NCBI RefSeq assembly: GCF_002778015.1
Contig: NZ_NJPP01000016.1
Coordinates: 1-35,363, forward strand
DNA from: Bartonella tribocorum
GTDB taxonomy: Bacteria; Pseudomonadota; Alphaproteobacteria; Rhizobiales; Rhizobiaceae
DNA: 35,363 nucleotides
Direction: 5' to 3'
Positions 28,938 to 35,363 of this stretch are shown one piece after another. Each line of letters begins with the position of its first letter. Positions within the stretch are counted from its first letter, which is position 1. The notes under the pieces were generated by a model. The model worked only from the letters and a program-made list of their open reading frames with translations, was not told where the DNA came from and did not search any database. Position numbers and translations under genes: made by a program.

Positions 28938-29510
28938 ATTATAAATATCTTTATTAAGATACATTTTTCTCCATCCATATAATTTACGTCATTTTAAATC
29001 TAAAATCTTCTTAATTGAAATAGAATGCACTTTATCTCTTAAAATCAGAGGTATGATATCAAGAACATTCTCCCCTTCAGCGTGAGAGCTTGAAACTGTT
29101 ATAAATTATTTACGACTAGGATAATATTTTGCCCCAAATAAAAAGAAAATTCTGTAAGCTCTATGATGTTGACTCTAAAGTATAAATTCCCACTTTATAA
29201 CAGATACATGGTGCCATTCTTCTTCTCTTCAAAGCCCCTATGTAAACAATTCTCCTTTCTCTTTATCTTATATCTAAACGATTTATAAGAAGTATTTTAT
29301 GTTGTTTCTTAAATAGTTTTTATTCCTATGCTAATCTTGTTTGTATACAAGCAAACAGTTTTTTGCTTCATTATAAGAAAACCTTCAATGAAAAAATTTC
29401 ACTGTAATCAATTATTCTTATTTACATTAAAAGTGCGCGTTATGCCTATAAAGCAAATCACTCATACATATTAAAAATTGATGTTCTTGAAATTGAACGT
29501 TTAAAAATAC
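28938..29510. other. Spacer upstream of the tmk pseudogene and downstream of lysC
   Basis: AT-rich with no coding frame of note on either strand. It should contain the 3' end of the lysC transcript and any remaining promoter of the dead tmk copy, but I could not identify either. No repeats or strong hairpins were noticed. Confidence 0.45.
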
Positions 29511-30767
29511 TTAACTCTTATCCAGCCCATAAACAGCATGTAATGTTCTCACTGCAAGTTCAGTGTACGCACTATCAATCAAAACAGAAATCTTAATCTC
29601 GGAAGTGGTGATTGCTTGAATATTAATACCTTTTTCAGCCAAAGCTTTAAAAGCTGTAGCCGCAACACCTGCATGGCTGCGCATTCCAATACCAATCACA
29701 GATATTTTGGCAAGATCGCTTTCAAATTGGAGAACATCAAATCCAATTTCTTTGCGATTTTTTTCAAGAAGAGCAACGGCTTTTTCTACATCTGCTGATG
29801 GTACAGTAAAAGTCATATCTGTTTTTGAGCCATCTTCAGAAATATTTTGCACAATCATATCAACATTAATACACTCTTCAGCCAAAGGACCAAAAATTGC
29901 TGCCGAAATCCCTGGACGATCAGCAAGTCGACGCAGCGAAATTTGTGCTTCATCCTTAGCAAAAGCAATACCAGTAACATTTTGTTGTTCCACAATTTCA
30001 TCCTCATCGCAAATAAGTGTTCCAGAAGAGTTCATTGGATCGCCCATGCCGAATGCATCGGGATCCTCAAAACTTGAACGTACAAAGGTACGAACCTTAT
30101 GAACCATTGCCAATTCAACAGAACGAACCTGTAAAACTTTCGCCCCAAGAGAAGCCATCTCTAGCATTTCTTCAAAAGCAACTTTTGGTAAACGACGTGC
30201 TTTTGGTTCTATACGTGGATCCGTCGTATAAACACCATCCACATCCGTATAAATATCACAGCGATCAGCCTGTACAGCTGCTGCTATAGCAACAGCACTT
30301 GTATCTGATCCGCCACGCCCTAGGGTAGAAATCCGATTATCCGGAGCTAACCCCTGAAAACCAGCAATAACGGCAACCTGACCTTCCTGAAAACACTTTA
30401 TTAAAAAAGATCCATCAATATCAGTAATGCGCGCACGACCATGCGCATTGTCTGTATGAATAGGGATCTGCCAACTAAGCCATGAACGTGCATTGATCCC
30501 CATTGTTTGAAGTGCCAAAGCCAGCAAACCTGAAGTGACCTGTTCACCAGAAGCAACCACAACATCATATTCACGAGCATCTCTATGAACAGGTGAAGCA
30601 TCACGCGTCCACTGGACAAGCTCATTGGTTTTACCCGCCATCGCTGAGACAACAACAGCAACCTCATTGCCCGCATCAACCTCTCTTTTGACATGCCGTG
30701 CAACATTACGAATACATTCAATGTTTGCCACAGATGTCCCACCAAATTTCATGACAATGCGCGCCAT
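29511..30767 (-). CDS. lysC: Aspartate kinase
   Basis: A 418-residue enzyme that phosphorylates aspartate, the first step to lysine (diaminopimelate), threonine and methionine. The kinase domain opens with MARIVMKFGGTSV and contains the phosphate-binding GRGGSDTSAVAIAAA and the DVDGVYTTDPRI segment. Two ACT domains follow from about residue 265 (ISLRRLADRPGISAAIFGPL and ISVIGIGMRSHAGVAATAF) and would bind feedback inhibitors. The length fits the stand-alone alpha/beta class. The ATG at 30767 is preferred to a GTG three codons upstream, with AAGAG about 8 nt before it. It is divergent from ubiG, with 194 bp of shared upstream DNA, an arrangement I recall in other Hyphomicrobiales. Confidence 0.97.
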   Translation of the reverse strand: MARIVMKFGGTSVANIECIRNVARHVKREVDAGNEVAVVVSAMAGKTNELVQWTRDASPVHRDAREYDVVVASGEQVTSGLLALALQTMGINARSWLSWQIPIHTDNAHGRARITDIDGSFLIKCFQEGQVAVIAGFQGLAPDNRISTLGRGGSDTSAVAIAAAVQADRCDIYTDVDGVYTTDPRIEPKARRLPKVAFEEMLEMASLGAKVLQVRSVELAMVHKVRTFVRSSFEDPDAFGMGDPMNSSGTLICDEDEIVEQQNVTGIAFAKDEAQISLRRLADRPGISAAIFGPLAEECINVDMIVQNISEDGSKTDMTFTVPSADVEKAVALLEKNRKEIGFDVLQFESDLAKISVIGIGMRSHAGVAATAFKALAEKGINIQAITTSEIKISVLIDSAYTELAVRTLHAVYGLDKS

Positions 30768-30890
30768 TAATAACACTCTTACCTTTACATCACATCTCTT
30801 ATCTCAAACGATAATGAAAATAAGATGCTCTATCAACGAACCATTTTCTCGACATAACGAATATCTATCATTTGTGCAAGTTTCATTATG

Positions 30891-30919
30891 ATTATATTAA
30901 TTTCTCTTGACTTTGTATA
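30891..30919 (-). promoter_or_regulatory. Possible lysC promoter
   Basis: On the minus strand TATACA (30914-30919) and a perfect TATAAT (30891-30896) are spaced by 17 bp. The leader to the lysC start would be about 115 nt. It lies within the lysC/ubiG divergent region, where AT richness makes chance matches likely. Confidence 0.35.
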
Positions 30920-30961
30920 AAATCTCTTGGACTTAATCATTAAAAATAAAAGGAAAGCACC

Positions 30962-31705
30962 ATGATAGATGAAACACGAACAACTGTTGATCAAAGTGAA
31001 ATTGATCACTTTTCACGTATCGCTACAGAATGGTGGAATCCGCAAGGAAAATTTCGACCTCTTCACCAATTTAATCCAACACGTCTTGCTTACATCAGAG
31101 AAAAAATCTGTTTAGAATTTAATCGTGACCCTGTTTCACTGATGCCTTTTGACAATTTGAAAATTCTTGATATTGGCTGTGGAGGAGGTTTGTTATGTGA
31201 ACCAATGGCACGTCTTGGCGCTATAGTCGTAGGGGTTGATGCCGCACAAACAAATATTGAAGTCGCAAAAATTCATGCTGCCCAAAGTAACCTTTCAATT
31301 GATTATCGCACGACCACGGCAGAAGCACTCGCCCATGAAGGAGAACAGTTTGATATCATCCTTAATATGGAAGTTGTTGAACATGTCGCTGACGTTAATC
31401 TCTTTATAAAAGCGACAGCAAAAATGCTAAAACCACAAGGGTTGATGTTTGTTGCAACACTCAACCGCACGTGGAAAGCATGGGGGCTTGCTATTATAGG
31501 TGCTGAATATATCCTGCGTTGGCTACCAAAAGGAACCCATGATTATAAAAAATTTCTAAAACCTAGAGAACTTAAAAATTTCTTATCAAAAAACGCTCTG
31601 ACTGTCATTGATGAGATAGGTATTACTTATAATCCATTAAATGACAGCTGGAATCGCTCAAAAGACATGGATGTTAACTATCTCCTTCTCGCAAAACGGC
31701 CTTAA
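30962..31705 (+). CDS. ubiG: Ubiquinone biosynthesis O-methyltransferase
   Basis: A 247-residue SAM-dependent enzyme that performs both O-methylations in ubiquinone synthesis. The N-terminal signature [20 protein letters not shown] is specific for UbiG. Motif I is [20 protein letters not shown] (67-86), followed by [11 protein letters not shown] and [13 protein letters not shown]. The C-terminal [16 protein letters not shown] is also typical. AGGAAAG lies just before the ATG. It is divergent from lysC and converges on grxC with only 20 bp between stops. It works in the pathway that uses the polyprenyl chain from the ispB product. Confidence 0.97.
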   Translation: MIDETRTTVDQSEIDHFSRIATEWWNPQGKFRPLHQFNPTRLAYIREKICLEFNRDPVSLMPFDNLKILDIGCGGGLLCEPMARLGAIVVGVDAAQTNIEVAKIHAAQSNLSIDYRTTTAEALAHEGEQFDIILNMEVVEHVADVNLFIKATAKMLKPQGLMFVATLNRTWKAWGLAIIGAEYILRWLPKGTHDYKKFLKPRELKNFLSKNALTVIDEIGITYNPLNDSWNRSKDMDVNYLLLAKRP

Positions 31706-31725
31706 AGGTATGTCATTTATAACGA

Positions 31726-31980
31726 TTATAGGTCTTGTAACAAAGAATCGAGTTTTCCCTCAGCTTCTAAAGCATAAAGATCATCACAACCACCAACGTG
31801 ATAATCACCTATAAAAATTTGTGGAAATGTGTTACGTCCATTCGCACGCTGTACCATTTCCTGACGAAGGGATGTGGAAGCATCAATGTCTGTATATTTT
31901 ACACCCTTTTTGTCCAGCAAATCACATGCTTTTGAGCAATAAGGACAACCTTTGCGTGTGTAAATGATGATCTCTTTCAT
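31726..31980 (-). CDS. grxC: Glutaredoxin 3
   Basis: An 84-residue dithiol glutaredoxin. The active site is CPYC (C12-C15) in YTRKGCPYCSKACDLL; the glutathione-binding cis-proline loop is TFPQIFIG and the GG-D motif is VGGCDDLYALEAEGKL. It reduces protein disulfides and glutathione-mixed disulfides in the cytoplasm. A GGAGG site lies about 9 nt before the ATG. comF ends 52 bp upstream on the same strand, so the pair may be one operon. It nearly touches the end of ubiG. Confidence 0.96.
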   Translation of the reverse strand: MKEIIIYTRKGCPYCSKACDLLDKKGVKYTDIDASTSLRQEMVQRANGRNTFPQIFIGDYHVGGCDDLYALEAEGKLDSLLQDL

Positions 31981-32032
31981 AAGTATTATCCTCCAAGTAT
32001 TTTTTTTTAATAATATCTACTTTACGTTCCCC

Positions 32033-32818
32033 TTAAGAAGAAGGAAAAATAGAATCTTCTTTAAGGACACGCGAAAATGTTAGCACATCAACCTGTCGTG
32101 CACCTGCATATTTTAATGCAGCAGCAGCTGCTGTAACTGTTGCACCCGTTGTAAATACATCATCAATCAGCAAAACAGAACACCCTTTGAGATATTTTTT
32201 AACCTTATGCGAAATCTTAAAAGCATTTTTTACGTTAAGTTTTCTCTCTCTTGAAGAAAGACTAACCTGCGGACGCGTATGCCGACAACGAACAAGCCAA
32301 CCCGGTTTTAAAAGCTTTTTTTGTGATGCTGCAATATAACGTGCAAGCTCGGCAGATTGATTATAACGTCTTTCCCAAAAACGACGAAAATGCAATGGAA
32401 TGGGAATAATAACATCACATTCATCAATAACCTCACGTCCAGCAAATACCATCCAATTGGCCATAAAAGATGCCAATTCTATATGATCACCATATTTTAA
32501 GCGCGTTACCAAAGTGCGTGCAAGCCCTTTATGAACAATAGCTGAGCGAACACGTGAAAAAGGGTAAGAATTACGCAGTGCTTCACCACTGAGAAAACCA
32601 TCCCCCATATCACACACAAAAGGCGTCCCCATAACAGGACAATAAGGTTTCGTGATAAATTGAAGGTCTTTCCAACATTCAGAGCAAATCGTGCCATAAG
32701 TAGAAACATTTTGCTTACATCCAGGACACATTGGTGGATAAAGCATCGTTTTCAAGCGTTCAACGAATTGACTGAGTATATCCCCGCTATTTAAAGTCGC
32801 TTCTCGAAAATAAAACAT
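32033..32818 (-). CDS. comF: ComF-family phosphoribosyltransferase-like protein
   Basis: A 261-residue protein with an N-terminal zinc-ribbon-like double zinc knuckle (C31-x2-C34, C45-x2-C48) and a C-terminal type I phosphoribosyltransferase fold with the PRPP motif VLLIDDVFTTGATVTAAAAAL (about 215-235). The middle has the ComF segment IIPIPLHFRRFWERRYNQSAELA. In competent bacteria ComF helps the single-stranded DNA import step; many non-competent species keep it and its biochemical role is unsettled. It is followed by grxC and is divergent from the methyltransferase gene at 33016. Confidence 0.9.
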   Translation of the reverse strand: MFYFREATLNSGDILSQFVERLKTMLYPPMCPGCKQNVSTYGTICSECWKDLQFITKPYCPVMGTPFVCDMGDGFLSGEALRNSYPFSRVRSAIVHKGLARTLVTRLKYGDHIELASFMANWMVFAGREVIDECDVIIPIPLHFRRFWERRYNQSAELARYIAASQKKLLKPGWLVRCRHTRPQVSLSSRERKLNVKNAFKISHKVKKYLKGCSVLLIDDVFTTGATVTAAAAALKYAGARQVDVLTFSRVLKEDSIFPSS

Positions 32819-33015
32819 TATAAATCTAGGCTGTTACAAGTTCCCCGTAGAACAAAAGTTCCTTTGTATTCCCTCAATTTATAAAATTAATTCCTTTAAA
32901 AACTCTTAACCTCCTATAAACTTACTTTTCTTTCACATTATAAACTTGACAGAGCTTGTACAAACATGAACCTTTTAAAAATATATTCTTTCATAGATCG
33001 AAAGTGTTCTACAAT

Positions 33016-33894
33016 ATGTCTCATCCTTTAATTTTTGATCATAACCGCATTGAACAATTCCGCAAACGCGCTTTCCAAAAAGCAAAAAAAGGATATGATT
33101 TTTTGCTCTCTCTCATGGCAGAAGATCTCTATAAACGTCTTACCACGGTTGATCGCCTCTTTACATTAGCGCTCGATTTACACAGCCATACAGATCTTGC
33201 CATGCAAGCTCTCATGAAATCTGGAAAAGTTTGTGCTATAGAACGTATTGAAACCGATACGCTTTATCAAAGCCATGATACAAAATTTCATTTACGTCAC
33301 CGAGAATTTCTTGACTTTCCTCAAAATTACTGCGACCTTATTGTTTCACTTCTTTCATTACACTTAACGAATGATACCCCTGGTGTTCTAAGCCAGATAA
33401 AAAATACTCTTAAACCAGACGGCTTATTTCTAGCCGTTATGACGGGAGCTAGTACACTCAAAGAGTTACGTGAATGTCTTCTACAAGCTGAGGCTGAAAT
33501 TTATGGTGGCGCAAGCCCTAGAATTTATCCTTTTGTCGACATTCGTGATGCAGGTGCTCTTTTACAGCGAGTTGGCTTTGCTCTGCCTGTAGCAGACGTT
33601 GAAGATGTCACAATACGCTATAATACAATGTTTGATCTCATAAACGATCTTAAAGCGATGGGCATGCAAAATGCGCTTATCAATCGCTCACGACGCCCTG
33701 TTTCCAAACGCTTTTTTCTCCGTGCTGCTGAAATTTACGCACAACGATTTAGCGATCCTGATGGACGTATTCGCGCACATTTTTCTTTCATTTGGCTCTC
33801 TGGTTGGGCCCCCCACCCCAATCAACAAAAACCTATACAACCTGGTTCTGCGCAAATATCTCTGACGGATGTTCTTTCTCCCAAAAAAACATAA
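33016..33894 (+). CDS. SAM-dependent methyltransferase-fold protein, NDUFAF5/BioC-like
   Basis: A 292-residue protein with an N-terminal MSHPLIFDHNRIEQFRKRA, a degenerate motif I (ALDLHSHTDLAMQALMKSGK), then LIVSLLSLHLTNDTPG, LKPDGLFLAVMTGASTLKEL and YPFVDIRDAGALLQRVGFALP. This order matches the alphaproteobacterial relatives of mitochondrial NDUFAF5, which hydroxylates an arginine of a complex I subunit, and of BioC. Motif I lacks the usual GxGxG, which is also true of NDUFAF5-type proteins as I recall. A TTG start at 32956 is possible but overlaps a likely promoter region (TTGACA at 32946-32951), so the ATG at 33016 is preferred, with a weak GAAAG upstream. It ends 7 bp before the converging symporter gene. 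Confidence 0.82.
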   Translation: MSHPLIFDHNRIEQFRKRAFQKAKKGYDFLLSLMAEDLYKRLTTVDRLFTLALDLHSHTDLAMQALMKSGKVCAIERIETDTLYQSHDTKFHLRHREFLDFPQNYCDLIVSLLSLHLTNDTPGVLSQIKNTLKPDGLFLAVMTGASTLKELRECLLQAEAEIYGGASPRIYPFVDIRDAGALLQRVGFALPVADVEDVTIRYNTMFDLINDLKAMGMQNALINRSRRPVSKRFFLRAAEIYAQRFSDPDGRIRAHFSFIWLSGWAPHPNQQKPIQPGSAQISLTDVLSPKKT

Positions 33895-33901
33895 CCCAAA
33901 A

Positions 33902-35257
33902 TTATTTTTCAAAAATACTTTTATCTGTTGTCCGTAATATCTGACTGGTAATCGTTCCAGCTAACATTGAATCACTTACATTTAGGGCTGTACGTCCCAT
34001 ATCAATCAGTGGCTCAATAGAGATAAGTACAGCAACCAAAGTAACAGGAAGTCCCATAATGGGTAACACAATCAATGCAGCAAAAATAGCCCCTCCCCCC
34101 ACACCAGCAACACCGATAGAACTCAGCGTTACAATCCCAACAAGCGTAGCAATCCAAGTAGGCTCAAGAGGATTAATCCCCACAGTTGGTGCAATCATGG
34201 TCGCAAGCATTGCTGGATAAAGACCAGCACACCCATTTTGTCCAATTGTTGCCCCAAAAGAAGCTGCAAAACTCGCAATGAATTGCGGTACGCCTATCCA
34301 CTGCGTTTGCGCTTCAATATTCAAAGGAATACTTGCAGCACTTGAACGGCTGCTAAAAGCAAATGTCAAAACGGGTAAAACCTTTTTGAAAAAACGAAAA
34401 GGATTAATGCCTGATATACCAAGTAATACACCATGAATTCCAAACATAAGGATAATAGCGACATAAGAAGCAATGATAAAAATGAGTAAATTTAAAATAT
34501 CTGCAATATGCGAAGTTGCTCCTACTTTCGTCATAAGAGCAAAAATACCATAAGGCGTCAAAGCAATCACAATACGAACTAACCGCATAATCCAAGATTG
34601 TGCCACTTGAATAAATAAAAGGGCATTTTCCCCTTTTTCTGGCTCATCTTGCTTTAAAAGAAGAACTGCTGCCCCCAAAAATGATGCAAAAATAACAACA
34701 CTAGTAATTGATGTACGCTTGGCTCCACTTAACTCAGCAAAGGGATTTTTAGGAATTAAAGACAAAATCATTTTTGGTATATTCATATCTCCAAGTTGCG
34801 AAATACGATCCCCAACAATAGCAGAAACAGTTTGCCCTTCATGGATCAAACTACTTGCTGTTAATCCAAAAGCATTAACAACAAAAATACCAACCAACGC
34901 TGAAAGAGCCGTGGTAAAAAGCAATATTGAAATGGTCATTATACTCATTTTGCCAACAGCATAAACAGAATGCAAATGAGCAACCGCTGAGACAATAGAG
35001 ACAAAAACCAATGGCATGACAATCATTTGTAACAATAAAATATAACCTTCACCAACAATGTTAAACCATTCAATCGATTTCAATAAAGTAGCTTCACCCT
35101 CTCCATAAAAAATCTGCAAAACACTGCCAAAAACCAAACCAAGGATAAGCCCTAGCATAACACGGAGTGAAAGACTCCATTGCATTCTCTTACTTTGGGC
35201 AACCCACAATAAAAAAATAACAAATAGAAATAAATTGATGAAAAAATTAAATGTCAT
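33902..35257 (-). CDS. tcyP: Sodium:dicarboxylate-family symporter, probably L-cystine transporter
   Basis: A 451-residue inner-membrane protein of the DAACS family with eight or more membrane helices and the two re-entrant hairpin loops. The serine-rich tip is [16 protein letters not shown] and the second loop contains [20 protein letters not shown]. Helix VII has the expected TPYGIFALM. The N-terminal opening and the NxCAG segment are closer to TcyP/YdjN cystine carriers than to GltP or DctA, as far as memory allows; substrate is inferred. The ATG at 35257 is the first in frame. It converges with the methyltransferase gene with a 7-bp gap, so the two transcripts must overlap at their ends. 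Confidence 0.85.
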   Translation of the reverse strand: MTFNFFINLFLFVIFLLWVAQSKRMQWSLSLRVMLGLILGLVFGSVLQIFYGEGEATLLKSIEWFNIVGEGYILLLQMIVMPLVFVSIVSAVAHLHSVYAVGKMSIMTISILLFTTALSALVGIFVVNAFGLTASSLIHEGQTVSAIVGDRISQLGDMNIPKMILSLIPKNPFAELSGAKRTSITSVVIFASFLGAAVLLLKQDEPEKGENALLFIQVAQSWIMRLVRIVIALTPYGIFALMTKVGATSHIADILNLLIFIIASYVAIILMFGIHGVLLGISGINPFRFFKKVLPVLTFAFSSRSSAASIPLNIEAQTQWIGVPQFIASFAASFGATIGQNGCAGLYPAMLATMIAPTVGINPLEPTWIATLVGIVTLSSIGVAGVGGGAIFAALIVLPIMGLPVTLVAVLISIEPLIDMGRTALNVSDSMLAGTITSQILRTTDKSIFEK

Positions 35258-35363
35258 TGTCTATGCCCAGTCTATAGCCACTATTGTTAAGGCTAAAGGT
35301 AAATAATATGCATAATTCAAAATCAATATGTAATTTTTAAAACTAAAGTATAAGGCTTACAAG

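Noticed and set aside
29707..30102. 131-codon open frame antisense to lysC
   Set aside because: It lies entirely within a clear aspartate kinase gene, is Ser/Arg/Thr-rich as expected from reading the complement, and has no ribosome site.
1..35363. CRISPR array, tRNA or rRNA gene, insertion sequence, toxin-antitoxin pair, or a defence system
   Set aside because: None was recognised on either strand: no regularly spaced repeats, no cloverleaf-like sequence, no transposase or nuclease motifs. A search with tRNAscan-SE and Infernal would settle the RNA genes.

Overview
This window looks like a stretch of core chromosome from an AT-rich alphaproteobacterium of the Hyphomicrobiales, most likely a Bartonella. 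That is inferred from protein character, the split F0 operon (atpI-B-E-F'-F without the F1 genes), the lysC/ubiG/grxC/comF neighbourhood, NhaA and GlyQ/GlyS, low GC, and long poorly coding spacers typical of reduced genomes. No rRNA, tRNA, CRISPR array, insertion sequence, integrase or intact phage gene was found.

Layout. 1-4171: a gene tail, a small protein of unknown function, then a minus-strand operon rnhB > tsaC(Sua5-type) > FAD oxidoreductase. 4413-7402: minus-strand ispE, an S49 peptidase and a TrmN6-like methyltransferase. 7637-13708: plus-strand ispB-like polyprenyl synthase, an exported TPR protein, and glyQ-glyS. 13709-15228: a 1.5 kb spacer with one decayed small reading frame. 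15229-17938: the F0 operon on the minus strand, with a good sigma70-type promoter just upstream. 18023-19696: a second long spacer with a related decayed frame and an isolated terminator-like hairpin. 19697-24156: minus-strand der behind a YfgM-like TPR membrane protein, and an SLC13 permease with TrkA-C domains. 24514-27735: a plus-strand membrane-anchored protein of unknown family, then nhaA. 27736-29510: a third spacer holding a heavily mutated thymidylate kinase pseudogene. 29511-35257: lysC and ubiG (divergent), grxC, comF, a methyltransferase of the NDUFAF5/BioC type, and a TcyP-like cystine symporter.

Functionally the window mixes energy conversion (F0 sector, ubiquinone synthesis by IspB and UbiG, a possible complex I assembly methyltransferase, NhaA), translation (GlyQS, t6A synthesis, ribosome assembly by Der, tRNA methylation), isoprenoid synthesis (IspE to IspB) and cell envelope functions. 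Nearly all of it is housekeeping. I did not find a convincing novel system. The items most worth a second look are the tmk pseudogene, the pair of related relics that flank the F0 operon, the isolated hairpins in gene-free DNA that could mark small RNAs, and the unassigned membrane-anchored protein at 24514-26220.

Several start codons were moved inward from the longest possible frame where a ribosome binding site or promoter decided the matter. All family assignments are from reading motifs, not from database searches.
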